Shown here: positions 54,480 to 63,479 of the stretch, piece after piece
Layout of the letters: each line of letters starts with the position of its first letter
Numbering within the stretch: position 1 is the first letter of the stretch
Assembly (NCBI GenBank): GCA_017651515.1
Contig: JAGCCU010000015.1
Coordinates: forward strand, 1 to 64,000
DNA from: Muribaculaceae bacterium
Lineage (GTDB): Bacteria > Bacteroidota > Bacteroidia > Bacteroidales > Muribaculaceae
DNA: 64,000 nucleotides
Direction of reading: 5' to 3'
The notes under the pieces: model-generated
Database searches by the model: none
What the model was told of the DNA's origin: nothing
The model's input: the letters and a program-made list of their open reading frames with translations, nothing else
Program-made: the position numbers and the translations under genes

Positions 54480-55535
54480 ATGAAGAAATTGGTTTTAACG
54501 GCAATCTTTGCCGTATGTTCAGTGAGTGTTATATTGACACAAACGTGTGCCAAGGCCGACGGCAGCAAGTATGTGCCTTATGATGAGCGTACGGGTAATG
54601 AGTCGGTAGTCTATTTTACCCGCGAGCTGAATGCCGAAGGACTTATCAGGGCCTACGAACAGGTGTGTGGCAAAATCAATGGTCATGTAGGCGTGAAGGC
54701 ACATACAGGTGAGCCTAACGGTCCTAACATAATCCCCCGTGAATGGATTAAGGCACTGATAGACAAGGACCTTAAAGGTGCCAACGTAATTGAGACCAAT
54801 ACTTATTACAAAGGTGGTCGCTATACTACCGAACAGCACCGCAAGACGCTTGAAGTGAACGGCTGGAATTTCTGTCCTGTCGATATCCTCGATGAGCAAG
54901 GCACAACCACTTTGCCTGTAAATGGTGGCAAGTGGTTCAAGAAAATGTCGGTGGGAGATCATTTGACGAATTATGACTCGATGGTGGCTTTGACCCATTT
55001 TAAGGGACATACACAAGGCGGTTTCGGCGGCTCAAACAAGAATATAGGCATAGGCTGTGCGGACGGTCGTATCGGTAAGGCATGGATACACACCACTCCT
55101 GGTCAACCCAACCAGTGGAACATCAAGGAGGAGGAATTCATGGAGCGTATGACCGAATCGACCAAGGCAACAATCGACTATTTTGGCGAACATGTGACCT
55201 ATGTGAACGTAATGCGCAACATGTCGGTGTCATGCGATTGTGAAGGTACTGGTGCTGCTCCGGTAGTTACTCCTGATGTGGGTATTCTCTCGTCAACCGA
55301 TATTCTTGCACTTGATCAAGCATGCATCGACATCATTTATGCCATGACTGCTGCCGAGCATCACGATATGGTACAGCGCATTGAGAGTCGTCACGGCCTG
55401 CGTCAACTGTCATATATGAAGGAGTTGGGAATGGGTAATGACCGCTATATTCTCATCGACCTTGACAATGGCGGTAAACGCATAACCGTGGAAGATGCCG
55501 TCAAAGACTTGAAGCCCTTTGTTCAAGGCAATTAA
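54480..55535 (+). CDS. Exported DUF362 family protein
   Basis: A 351-residue protein. I use the ATG at 54480, which gives a signal-like N-terminus (MKKLVLTAIFAVCSVSVI); the frame from 54420 adds an implausible extension. The body has the DUF362 pattern: VGVKAHTGEPNGPNIIPREW, then DSMVALTHFKGHTQGGFGGSNKNIGIGCADGR (in part), and a late SCDCEG. Some DUF362 relatives carry Fe-S clusters or act in redox reactions; this one has only scattered cysteines and the function is unknown. It is 12 bp before the carbonic anhydrase gene. Confidence 0.85.
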   Translation: MKKLVLTAIFAVCSVSVILTQTCAKADGSKYVPYDERTGNESVVYFTRELNAEGLIRAYEQVCGKINGHVGVKAHTGEPNGPNIIPREWIKALIDKDLKGANVIETNTYYKGGRYTTEQHRKTLEVNGWNFCPVDILDEQGTTTLPVNGGKWFKKMSVGDHLTNYDSMVALTHFKGHTQGGFGGSNKNIGIGCADGRIGKAWIHTTPGQPNQWNIKEEEFMERMTESTKATIDYFGEHVTYVNVMRNMSVSCDCEGTGAAPVVTPDVGILSSTDILALDQACIDIIYAMTAAEHHDMVQRIESRHGLRQLSYMKELGMGNDRYILIDLDNGGKRITVEDAVKDLKPFVQGN

Positions 55536-55547
55536 AACAACACAAAT

Positions 55548-56090
55548 ATGATTGACCAAATTATTGATTTTAATAGGAACTTCGTGGCTCAGAAAGCCTA
55601 CGAGAAATACGTCACCGACAAGTATCCCAACAAGAAACTTGCAGTGCTTACGTGCATGGACACTCGTCTCACCGAGTTGCTCCCTGCAGCTTTGGGGTTG
55701 AAAAACGGTGATGCCAAGATTGTCAAGAATGCAGGTGGTCTAGTTATTTCTCCATTCGATTCGGCAATGCGCAGCTTGATAGTTGCCATCTATGAGTTGG
55801 GGGTGAATGAAATCATGGTAGTCGCTCATTCTAATTGCGGTGCTTGCCACATGAGCTACAGTCATTTCCACCACGAAATGATTGACCGTGGAGTTACGGA
55901 AGACACGCTTGATACTATTCGCAAAAGCGGTATCGACCTAGAAACGTGGCTGGAAGGTTTCAAAGATACGCCCACTTCAGTACGCAAGACTGTTGATACC
56001 ATAAAGACCCATCCACTCATTCCACGCGATATCATCGTCAGAGGCTTTATAATTGACTCTGTCACAGGAGAGTTGGAAGAAATCACATAA
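55548..56090 (+). CDS. Beta-class carbonic anhydrase
   Basis: It interconverts CO2 and bicarbonate in the cytosol. The zinc ligands C36, H94 and C97 and the catalytic D38-R40 pair are visible in CMDTRL and AHSNCGAC. At 180 residues it is the compact clade found in anaerobes. It sits in a row with the DUF362 gene upstream and a hypothetical gene 11 bp downstream. Confidence 0.94.
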   Translation: MIDQIIDFNRNFVAQKAYEKYVTDKYPNKKLAVLTCMDTRLTELLPAALGLKNGDAKIVKNAGGLVISPFDSAMRSLIVAIYELGVNEIMVVAHSNCGACHMSYSHFHHEMIDRGVTEDTLDTIRKSGIDLETWLEGFKDTPTSVRKTVDTIKTHPLIPRDIIVRGFIIDSVTGELEEIT

Positions 56091-56101
56091 TCGCAATTAA
56101 T

Positions 56102-56527
56102 ATGGATAACACAAGCATTATTGATGAATATCTTAAAAAGCCATACTGGATAATCGATATTCTTCCTAAGCAAGTGCCAGCATCCAATGGCAGTCAGTAC
56201 TTTAAGGTCGAGAAATATTTCCTGAGCCATCCGCAAATTGAAGACTTATGTCGTAAATTTACCAAAGTACTGATAAAGCTCAGTTGCTATGAAGATATGG
56301 AAATAGTTTTTCCGACTGATGACCATTCGCCCAATCCGATCCCCGATATTGTTGAGCAAATAGTTTATGAACGAAAACCATTTTATGTGGTGATAAAGTC
56401 AGCCGATGCCATGATAGGATATGAAGGCGATGAGCATTATATGACTCTTTATAATGCAAATGAGGAATTGTTAGAATTGGTAAAACTATTGGCAATTTCC
56501 GAAGGACTCTTCTTGTGGCAGCCATAG
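56102..56527 (+). CDS. Conserved hypothetical protein
   Basis: A 141-residue cytosolic protein with no domain I recognise. The N-terminal half has KPYWIIDILPKQVP, a wording seen in Bacteroidales hypotheticals. The rest is charged with two aspartate-rich turns. No signal or membrane segment. It follows the carbonic anhydrase gene by 11 bp and ends the operon before a promoter repeat. Confidence 0.65.
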   Translation: MDNTSIIDEYLKKPYWIIDILPKQVPASNGSQYFKVEKYFLSHPQIEDLCRKFTKVLIKLSCYEDMEIVFPTDDHSPNPIPDIVEQIVYERKPFYVVIKSADAMIGYEGDEHYMTLYNANEELLELVKLLAISEGLFLWQP

Positions 56528-56540
56528 TTTCTTGCGCTCG

Positions 56541-56588
56541 GAAAAACTCAAACAAGCTTGGTTTTTCTCTCGCTTAATCGTAACTTTG
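56541..56588 (+). promoter_or_regulatory. Promoter within the hairpin-bearing repeat element (copy 2)
   Basis: GAAAAAC (56541-56547) and GTTTTTC (56561-56567) flank CAAGCTTG. The promoter is CTTG (56557-56560), 20 bp, TAACTTTG (56581-56588). It drives the lipoprotein at 56658 and matches copy 1 at 54.2 kb in inverted orientation. Confidence 0.75.
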
Positions 56589-56657
56589 CAAATGGAAAGT
56601 AAAGAAGTTAATTAATTGCCTTTTAAATAATAATGAATTAACTCAAAATATTATAAA

Positions 56658-57275
56658 ATGAAAAAGTATCTTGTACACACTTTGTGGTTGAAGGAGTTTA
56701 AATTTGCCATTGTAGCCTTATTTCTTATCGGTGCAGGTCTGGCAGGCTGTACAGGAAAAACGGATCAAGCGACAAATGTTGCAACGAGCGACAGTGTCGC
56801 AACTGTGGAAGTGTCCACCTATTTTTCTGCCATCGAAAGCTACCTTGTGGATGAGATTGGCAAGAATTATGCTGAAGGTGAACACTGCGTTCCTTATTAT
56901 GGCGTTATGGCGGTTGACGAGACTAATGCCAATGACATACTTGTATGGGGTGACTTCTGGGTATTCAACTACAATCAGGTAGGTGACACACTGAAAATGG
57001 TCTCGGGCGGAAATCATCCAGGTTTGATGCACGTTCGGCAGACCGAAAATGGATTTGAGGTGACTAGTTTTGACCGAGTAACCGATGGTTCAGACAACGT
57101 TCCAAGTGCCAAGCGCATTTTCGGTGACAAATATGAAGCATTCCAAGCCTTCCAGAGTGATGACAACAAGCGCGAGCAGCTGAGAGGTGAAAAGCTTGCC
57201 GAGTATGTGAAGAAGCACAACCTGTCAGTTACAATGTACCAAGATTATGGTTGGCCTGCAAAGAAATTAGAATGA
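56658..57275 (+). CDS. Hypothetical lipoprotein
   Basis: A 205-residue protein with a lipoprotein signal ending in the lipobox L-A-G-C at about residue 31 (VALFLIGAGLAGC). The mature part starts with a Thr/Ser-rich spacer, then a compact domain with VPYYGVMAVDETNANDILVWGDFWVFNY and GGNHPGLMH. I do not recognise the fold; this wording recalls small NTF2- or DUF-type periplasmic proteins. It lies 3 bp before the ThrE gene, so a link with amino-acid export is possible but not shown. Confidence 0.75.
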   Translation: MKKYLVHTLWLKEFKFAIVALFLIGAGLAGCTGKTDQATNVATSDSVATVEVSTYFSAIESYLVDEIGKNYAEGEHCVPYYGVMAVDETNANDILVWGDFWVFNYNQVGDTLKMVSGGNHPGLMHVRQTENGFEVTSFDRVTDGSDNVPSAKRIFGDKYEAFQAFQSDDNKREQLRGEKLAEYVKKHNLSVTMYQDYGWPAKKLE

Positions 57276-57278
57276 TAG

Positions 57279-58595
57279 ATGCAAGGTGAAAGTGAAAATG
57301 GGCAAGTCAATGCCGAACGCTTGATTCAAAAGCCTGACTTCGTCGAAGTACTGGATGTAGCTTCTCAAGCTGGGCACATCCTGCTTGAAAATGGAGCCGA
57401 GATATCTCGTGTTGAAGACATAATGAGTCGAATTGCGTCTCATTATGGTGTTGACTCCGGCAATTTCTTTGTACTCTCTAATGGCATATTCACTACAGGC
57501 CATGCCAACAAGGTATCCAAGTCAGGAGGCCAAGCTTCAACTTATGCCAATGTTGAGTTTATTCCCATACGTGGCATTCAGCTTTCCAAGGTAGTTGCAG
57601 TAAATCGTTTGAGTTATGAGATTGCTGCGGGCAAAGCGAGTCTTGCCGAGGCGCGAAACCGACTTTCCGCCATACGCAAGTCTGTTTCAAAACCTGCTTG
57701 GGAACAAATTTTAGGGTCGGGAATCGGAGCTTCAGCGTTTTGTGCCGTATTCGGTGGTGGATGGTCCGACTGTGGCGCAGCGTTGATTGTTGGACTATTG
57801 TTGTATGCTTTTGTCTTAGGTATAAGCAGTCGTTACCTATCTAATATAGTTTCAGGTATCTGTAACGCTTTGCTGGCTACCTTGCTGTGTATCATCTCGT
57901 GGAGAGTGGAATTTGGCGGCAGCCTTGCAAATATAGTAATCGGTGCAATCATGCCTCTCATCCCTGGAGTTCCTTTCGTCAATGGTGTGCGTGATCTTGC
58001 CAACTCTGACTACCTTGCCGGTTTCACCCGACTGACCGATGCAATGCTTGGTTTTTTCTGCATAGCCGTGGGAGTATCACTAGCATTTATATTTGACGGC
58101 TCATTGCATGGTGGCATGGTGGATCTGACAATGATGGTAAATCCCGAAACTGCAAGTATTATTTGTCAAGCCTTTGCAGCATTCGCCGGTACTGCAGCAT
58201 TTGCCTTGCTTTTTGGAGCAGATCGCGAGCATTATGTGCCTGCAGGCGTCATCGGAGCAATAGGTTGGGTACTGTATCTCATCCTTGTACGCACAGCCAG
58301 TGCTACCCCTGCACAGGCCACAATTGCAGCTTCAACTTTAGTATGCATCTTATCTCGCATCGCAGCTATTCCTTTTCGTAGTCCCGCTCAGGTGTTTCTA
58401 CTGTGTGGTATTTTCCCGCTGGTGCCTGGTGCTGGCATTTTCTGGTTTACATACTATCTTACCGATTCACAGTTCGCTTTATCGTCGCACTGTGGATGGG
58501 CTGCTTGTAAAGTAGCCATAGCAATTGTCTTGGGCATCATTATTGCTATGGAACTGCCTCAGCGCATATTCTCACACAAACATAGAACTCATTAA
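57279..58595 (+). CDS. Threonine/serine exporter, ThrE family
   Basis: A 438-residue protein. The N-terminal cytosolic domain (about 1-150) has GAEISRVEDIMSRIA and VNRLSYEIAAGKASLAEA. The first membrane module, about five helices, matches the ThrE/DUF1212 pattern (IIGAIMPLIPGVPFVNGVRDL-like). The C-terminal module (about 290-438, DUF3815) has ACFGTAAFALLFG-like helices and FPLVPGAGIFWFTYYL. The fused single-chain form resembles the actinobacterial threonine/serine exporter. The start is ATG 57279, 3 bp after the lipoprotein gene. The substrate is inferred from the family. Confidence 0.88.
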   Translation: MQGESENGQVNAERLIQKPDFVEVLDVASQAGHILLENGAEISRVEDIMSRIASHYGVDSGNFFVLSNGIFTTGHANKVSKSGGQASTYANVEFIPIRGIQLSKVVAVNRLSYEIAAGKASLAEARNRLSAIRKSVSKPAWEQILGSGIGASAFCAVFGGGWSDCGAALIVGLLLYAFVLGISSRYLSNIVSGICNALLATLLCIISWRVEFGGSLANIVIGAIMPLIPGVPFVNGVRDLANSDYLAGFTRLTDAMLGFFCIAVGVSLAFIFDGSLHGGMVDLTMMVNPETASIICQAFAAFAGTAAFALLFGADREHYVPAGVIGAIGWVLYLILVRTASATPAQATIAASTLVCILSRIAAIPFRSPAQVFLLCGIFPLVPGAGIFWFTYYLTDSQFALSSHCGWAACKVAIAIVLGIIIAMELPQRIFSHKHRTH

Positions 58596-58607
58596 TAATA
58601 ATATAAA

Positions 58608-59156
58608 ATGAAAAAAATAGAATTATTAGCAGCGGTTTTCGCTATGGTCCTTATGGTCATTTTGACCTCGTGCAACAATAATCAAGTAACCGCACCTACA
58701 CAGGGCAACGAAGTAGTAACAAACGACACAATAAGTAAAGAAACAATGGAAAAAAACATGCAAAAAGTTCAGGCTTATTTGAAGGAATGCGGTGCATTCT
58801 TCATTGCCACCGTCGATGGAGACCAACCTCGAGTGCGTCCCTTTGGAGTTTCAGAAATCATCAACGGACGCTTCTATATAATGACGGGCAAGGTGAAGGA
58901 CGTTTTCAAGCAGATGGCTGCTAATGGTAAATTCGAAATATGTGCCTTGAAACCATCAGGAAGCGAATGGATGCGACTGAGTGGAACTCTTGTCAATGAC
59001 GAGACTTTGGCAGTGAAAGAAGAATTTCTGAATCGCAATGAAAACTTGAAGTCGATGTACAAGGCCGATGACGACAATATGGCAGTACTCTATATAACTA
59101 ATGCAACTGCACGTTTCTTCTCGTTTACAGAGCCTGAGCGTAAAGTGAACTTTTAA
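58608..59156 (+). CDS. Lipoprotein with pyridoxamine 5'-phosphate oxidase-like domain
   Basis: A 182-residue protein with a lipoprotein signal (MKKIELLAAVFAMVLMVILTSC, cysteine at 22) and then a polar Asn/Thr spacer. A split-barrel flavin-binding domain covers about 48-182 (FFIATVDGDQPRVRPFGVSEIINGRFYIMTG in part: PRVRPFG, FYIMTGK, ICALKPSG). Most relatives are cytosolic; here the membrane-anchored, exported form is unusual. It may bind FMN or F420-like cofactors. It follows the ThrE gene by 12 bp. Confidence 0.82.
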   Translation: MKKIELLAAVFAMVLMVILTSCNNNQVTAPTQGNEVVTNDTISKETMEKNMQKVQAYLKECGAFFIATVDGDQPRVRPFGVSEIINGRFYIMTGKVKDVFKQMAANGKFEICALKPSGSEWMRLSGTLVNDETLAVKEEFLNRNENLKSMYKADDDNMAVLYITNATARFFSFTEPERKVNF

Positions 59157-59185
59157 CGTGTCAACTACTGATAAATAAACATTTT

Positions 59186-59893
59186 ATGGAGAACAAATCT
59201 AAACTGCTTCGCCTGTTGATAGGACTACTGTTGACTTTAGTGGTGTTCTGCGCTTCAGTAATCCTTGGCCGTAAATTTATCATTCACTCAGAATTCCTGG
59301 CTAGTTCCTTTATGACACACGCATTGATGCTAGTGTTGTCCATTGGGCTAATTATTCTCATGAGGAATCATGTGAATTATCGTATTGCAATGCCCCAAGC
59401 CAGACTTCTGTTGAAACCAATATTGTATGGTTTTCTATCAGCCGTGATAATCAACCTGGTAATGACAATGCTGATATTTGCCGTGGGTGGTAGTTTGGAA
59501 AAGCATCCAGCATTAGACAATTCGACTGCACTTCAGTTTTTCTTTTTCGTTTTTATACTTGCCAGTGTTGCTGAAGAGTTCCTATTCAGAGGTTTTCTGC
59601 AGAACTATTTGAAACCATTACGTTCAACAGGATTCACTCTGCTCGGCAGACGTATAAGTCTTCCGGTGATTGTCGGAGCCCTGGCCTTCGGAATGGCTCA
59701 CCTTGTTCTCATATTCTCGGGTGTAGGAACTATGTTTATAATAAAAACTCTGGTTTTCACCATCTTTCTTGGTCTGATTGCCGGATATTACCAAGAAAAG
59801 TACGACAACCATGCCTATGCCATCATCGTGCACATGTCTGGCAATTTGATGGGGCTGATTGCTCTCATGATGTCGAATATGATTCATGGCTAA
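59186..59893 (+). CDS. CPBP-family intramembrane metalloprotease
   Basis: A 235-residue membrane protein with about seven helices. The motifs are EEFLFRG (EExxxR, about residues 130-136), FGMAH (FxxxH, about 170) and HMSGN (HxxxN, about 217). This matches CPBP (Abi) glutamic-type proteases related to CAAX-processing enzymes. In bacteria some members act in bacteriocin immunity, others in maturation; the substrate is unknown. Confidence 0.9.
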   Translation: MENKSKLLRLLIGLLLTLVVFCASVILGRKFIIHSEFLASSFMTHALMLVLSIGLIILMRNHVNYRIAMPQARLLLKPILYGFLSAVIINLVMTMLIFAVGGSLEKHPALDNSTALQFFFFVFILASVAEEFLFRGFLQNYLKPLRSTGFTLLGRRISLPVIVGALAFGMAHLVLIFSGVGTMFIIKTLVFTIFLGLIAGYYQEKYDNHAYAIIVHMSGNLMGLIALMMSNMIHG

Positions 59894-59913
59894 ATTATTA
59901 AACTAATCTCAAT

Positions 59914-61074
59914 ATGAAGCGACTATTTATGTTTATTGGCTGCTTGGCAATATTTGCCAGCGGTTTCGGACAGCAAGCATTGGGCCAGCGTCCAAAAGTT
60001 AAATCACCTGTTGTTAATGAAGATGGAACAGTGACCTTCAACTTCTTCGGCCCTGCGGCACAAGAGGTGAGTGTCACAGGCGACTTTGAAGAGATTCACC
60101 CTGTCACGTTGTCTATGACTAAGCAGGATAATGGTCTTTGGACTGTTACTACTAAACCTTTGAATCCTGAGTTGTACTCTTATAGTCTCTTGGTTGACGG
60201 CCAACGATTCATTGATCCGGCAAACAGTTATGTTAACCGCGACATCTCTACACTGAGCAACATTTTCATTGTCACGAAGGATAAAGATGACAAGGGGCAT
60301 CTCTATCAAGTTAACGATGTTCCTCACGGCACTCTCAGCCAGGTATGGTATGACAGTCCTAAGCTTGGCCAGCAGCGACGCATGACGGTATATCTGCCTG
60401 CAGCCTATGACGGAAAGAAGCGATTCCCTGTAATGTATCTGCTGCACGGACACGGTGGTGATGAAACCGCATGGGGCGACTTGGGGCGCACATCGCAGAT
60501 TATGGACAACCTAATCGCTGAGGGCAAGACTGTGCCTATGATTGTAGTGATGCCCAACGGCAATCCTACGTGCAACGCTGCTCCAGGCTGGTGGCACGAG
60601 GGAATGTACACTCCCGACGGCAATGCCTTCAACGAGCGTGGTGCAAAGGCAACAATGGAGGAAAGCTTCCTAGATATCGTTAATTATGTGGATAGCCATT
60701 ACCAAACAATCGCCAAGCGTCAGGCACGTGCCGTGACAGGGCTGTCGATGGGTGGCGGACATACATTTGGCATTTCGCGACTTTATCCCGATATGTTTGA
60801 CTACTATGGCTTGCTGTCGGCTGCTGCGCGCATAAAGAAGGATGACGCTGCGTTCGACGGACAAATGGCTCGCCTTTTTGCGTCAAAGCCAAAACTGTAT
60901 TGGATTGCTATCGGCAAGGAAGACTTCCTGATGAAGATGAATGACGAGCTGCGTCAATATCTCAATGAGCATGGTTATCAATATGAGTACTATGAGAATG
61001 ACGGCGGTCACCTATGGCGTAACTGGCGCATCTACCTCACCATGTTTGCCCAAAAACTATTCCACGACTTATAG
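59914..61074 (+). CDS. Exported CE1-type esterase with N-terminal E-set domain
   Basis: A 386-residue protein. The signal peptide ends near residue 24. An E-set/CBM48-like domain at about 30-105 starts VTFNFFGPAAQEVSVTGDFEE. The alpha/beta-hydrolase has the oxyanion segment LLHGHGGDETAW, the nucleophile serine in GLSMGGG (about 272-278) and the catalytic histidine in GGHLWRNW near the end. This is the feruloyl/acetyl-xylan-esterase type of family CE1. It probably removes ester groups from plant polysaccharide. It faces the convergent GH29 gene across 45 bp. Confidence 0.9.
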   Translation: MKRLFMFIGCLAIFASGFGQQALGQRPKVKSPVVNEDGTVTFNFFGPAAQEVSVTGDFEEIHPVTLSMTKQDNGLWTVTTKPLNPELYSYSLLVDGQRFIDPANSYVNRDISTLSNIFIVTKDKDDKGHLYQVNDVPHGTLSQVWYDSPKLGQQRRMTVYLPAAYDGKKRFPVMYLLHGHGGDETAWGDLGRTSQIMDNLIAEGKTVPMIVVMPNGNPTCNAAPGWWHEGMYTPDGNAFNERGAKATMEESFLDIVNYVDSHYQTIAKRQARAVTGLSMGGGHTFGISRLYPDMFDYYGLLSAAARIKKDDAAFDGQMARLFASKPKLYWIAIGKEDFLMKMNDELRQYLNEHGYQYEYYENDGGHLWRNWRIYLTMFAQKLFHDL

Positions 61075-61119
61075 TAGAAAGTGACTGAGTTTATGACATT
61101 GAAAACAGGCTAAAGCCCA

Positions 61120-62631
61120 TTAGTTGTTTGATTCAGTGCCTGTCTTGCCGTAAGGGGCGAAGTAGCCTCCCAAGCCATTAATACAGAGCGGGCCTCGGCT
61201 GTCGTCGAAGCAGATGCGCAAGCGTTTGGTAGTGATTGTCGCAAAGCGCAGCAAACGCTTGTAGCCGATGGTCGTCGTCGATTCGCCGAAATCTATCGGC
61301 AACCACCGTTTCCCATTGAGATACTCCACCCTGAACTTCCTCACTCGTTGTCCCAGTGGAATATACTCGCTTATCATCAGGCGGTTAAGCCGTTGTTTCT
61401 TGTGGAAAGTGATTTCGAGTGTAGCTGTAGTGACACCATCGGGAGTCGCCCAATATGTATCAAACCTGCCATCAGTGAGATTGTCGACTGAGAACGATGC
61501 AACACCTCGTGCTGCAGTTTCTTGCCTTGTGGCCGATGCCTTGATGATGGCTTTTTCCAACAGGTTCTTTCGCAACTCCTCTTGCATCTGTTTGCAGAAG
61601 TCGACTGCACGGGCAGAGTCGATAGGATGTATGAGGCCTTCCTTGTTAACCGGGAAATTCAAGAGGAAGGTTCCATTATGACCAACCGACCGATAGTAGA
61701 GATCCACCAATTGGTCAACGCTTTTTACGCTGCTATCCTCCTTCTCATGGTAAAACCATCCTGGGCGGATTGATGTGTTGCACTCTGCAGCCACCCAAGC
61801 ATCGCCGTTCTCGTGACCGCTCTGCAGTTCCTTGTAGTGTTCGTATCCGGGATACACTTCGTTGATACGCAAGAATGACCAATTGGTGGCATCGGCATAG
61901 CCATCCTCGTTGCCCACCCAGCGACATCCAGGGCCTCCGTCACTGAATATTATCGCTTGGGGCTGCAACTTTGCCACCAATTTCCATAATCTCGGAAAAT
62001 CGTAGTAAGTGCGGCGGTCTATCTTTCGGGTTTCGTTAGCGCCACCATACCATCCGTCGCCGCCGTTGGCGCCGTCGAACCACACTTCGAACACCTCGCC
62101 ATACTGCGTCAACAACTCCTGCAACTGCGCATGGTAATATTCTATGTATTCCGGTGTGCCATAGCAAGCCTGGTGGCGATCCCATGGTGAGAGGTATAGA
62201 CCCAGTTTGAGCCCATATTTGCGGCAGGCGGCAGCCAGTTCTCCCACCACGTCACCCTTTCCATCCTTGTAAGGAGTATTACTGATACTGTAGTCGGTAT
62301 ATTTCGTTGGCCAAAGGCAGAAACCGTCGTGGTGCTTGGCTGTTAGGATGATGCCCTTCATGCCAGCCTGCTTGCAAACGCGTGCCCATTGTTCGCAATC
62401 AAGGCGTGAGGGATTGAACGCTTCCAAAGGCGCATCGCCATATCCCCACTCGCGATCAGTGAAAGTGTTCAAGCCGAAATGGATGAAGGCGTAAGTCTCC
62501 AACTGCTGCCAAGCCACCTGATGGCTTGTGGGCACAGGGGCAATGGGAGCCGGGGCATCCTGCGCACCTGCACAAAAAGCCACAACAACCGCCCAAAACA
62601 GCGCCAAAACTCTATGTGATTTCGTAATCAT
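61120..62631 (-). CDS. GH29 alpha-L-fucosidase
   Basis: A 503-residue exported fucosidase. I start at the ATG at 62631, which gives the signal peptide MITKSHRVLALFWAVVVAFCAGAQ; the 62670 start adds an unlikely leader. The TIM barrel begins with AYAFIHFGLNTFTDREWGYGD-like wording (FIHFGLNTF) and TAKHHDGFCLWP. The nucleophile aspartate is in VWFDGANG, typical of GH29. A C-terminal beta-sandwich (F5/8-type carbohydrate binding, about 385-500) follows. It probably acts on fucosylated host or plant glycans. Confidence 0.95.
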   Translation of the reverse strand: MITKSHRVLALFWAVVVAFCAGAQDAPAPIAPVPTSHQVAWQQLETYAFIHFGLNTFTDREWGYGDAPLEAFNPSRLDCEQWARVCKQAGMKGIILTAKHHDGFCLWPTKYTDYSISNTPYKDGKGDVVGELAAACRKYGLKLGLYLSPWDRHQACYGTPEYIEYYHAQLQELLTQYGEVFEVWFDGANGGDGWYGGANETRKIDRRTYYDFPRLWKLVAKLQPQAIIFSDGGPGCRWVGNEDGYADATNWSFLRINEVYPGYEHYKELQSGHENGDAWVAAECNTSIRPGWFYHEKEDSSVKSVDQLVDLYYRSVGHNGTFLLNFPVNKEGLIHPIDSARAVDFCKQMQEELRKNLLEKAIIKASATRQETAARGVASFSVDNLTDGRFDTYWATPDGVTTATLEITFHKKQRLNRLMISEYIPLGQRVRKFRVEYLNGKRWLPIDFGESTTTIGYKRLLRFATITTKRLRICFDDSRGPLCINGLGGYFAPYGKTGTESNN

Positions 62632-62702
62632 CCCATTTTTGAAAATAAGAAACAAGCTTCTTCCACACAAAACTCATTTCCCGATGCAGAAGTAAACATC
62701 TG

Positions 62703-62710
62703 CAAATATA
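62703..62710 (-). promoter_or_regulatory. Likely promoter -7 element of the GH29 gene
   Basis: The minus strand reads TATATTTG, matching TAnnTTTG, 72 bp before the chosen start. The -33 box is unclear. Confidence 0.4.
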
Positions 62711-62763
62711 AGTAATTGATTATCAGTTATATAACACAATTTTAGGAATACAAAAACTATGTC

Positions 62764-63130
62764 GAGGGACGCCAGGGGGACAGAAAACTGGCAAGAATCT
62801 GCAAATGAAGCTGCCGCCAAAAAAAGAAAAAGCAAACATCTGAAAATATGGCAAACCGTTTCTTTGCATATTCACATTCGTTAACACGAGTTTTTGCACA
62901 TTCTTGCATCCGCTGTGATGCGAGTGCATTTGTGCTTCAAACGCTGTCCCTCCAAATGGCCTTTTCATGCTCATTTCTTTTCATTTCTTTGCAGATGTTT
63001 ATATTTTAACGTAAAACCGATCCTTTTTATTGCAATGAATCACCGTTAAAACATCTGTCCCTCGGGGGACACTGTTGAGTTGTTATCTGTCCCTTTTTGT
63101 CCCTCGGAACCCTTCAATTCTGTCCCTCAG
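62764..63130. repeat. Scattered TGTCCCT repeats in the 62.7-63.5 kb gap
   Basis: TGTCCC followed by T occurs at 62945, 63056, 63088, 63098 and 63121, with the inverse GGGACA at 62777 and within 63066-63071. The copy at 63056-63071 forms a perfect hairpin, TGTCCC-TCGG-GGGACA. The word AAACATCTG also recurs in both orientations near 62695, 62833, 62992 and 63049. No transposase or tRNA is present, so this may be the debris of a mobile or REP-like element. Confidence 0.5.
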
Positions 63131-63330
63131 AGTTCGTTAATTATATTATTTGCCGGAATAAAAAGTTTAGTTTAGGTTATGGATATATTAAATGCAAATA
63201 AACTAAACCGTGCCGAGTTCAATCCACTTTATGCTTTCATCTTTTTCTTTTGGACGGCAATCGACTCGTCGTATATAGTTATTTGCATGATATTTATATC
63301 GGAATTCACTAAAAATGCGGACATGAAGCA

Positions 63331-63380
63331 AAATTCTATGCAAAAAGGTTATAACACCACAACTATTTTGCATAGAATTT
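63331..63380. terminator. Perfect 15-bp inverted repeat downstream of the right-edge ATPase
   Basis: AAATTCTATGCAAAA (63331-63345) pairs with TTTTGCATAGAATTT (63366-63380) around a 20-base loop. It lies 100 bp beyond the 3' end of the minus-strand ATPase gene and could end its transcript. It could equally be a mobile-element end. Confidence 0.5.
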
Positions 63381-63479
63381 GTTTTTGCAATTTAAATGAT
63401 TAAATTCGTTTATAATTGTCTATTTTTAATGTGACATATGCCAAAATTGTGTGTACCTAAAAAGATTTGTATGGGTGTT

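Noticed and set aside
54217..56588. A proven invertible segment
   Set aside because: The inverted copies are short, carry ordinary promoters pointing outward and have no nearby invertase; a repeated promoter element explains them better.
51834..62631. A polysaccharide utilisation locus
   Set aside because: GH92, CE1 and GH29 genes are scattered among unrelated genes, and no susC/susD pair or hybrid sensor is present.
63179..63403. 74-codon open frame in the right-edge gap
   Set aside because: Low-complexity hydrophobic and Asn/Lys-rich content, no recognisable family, and its end lies over the 15-bp inverted repeat; probably chance.
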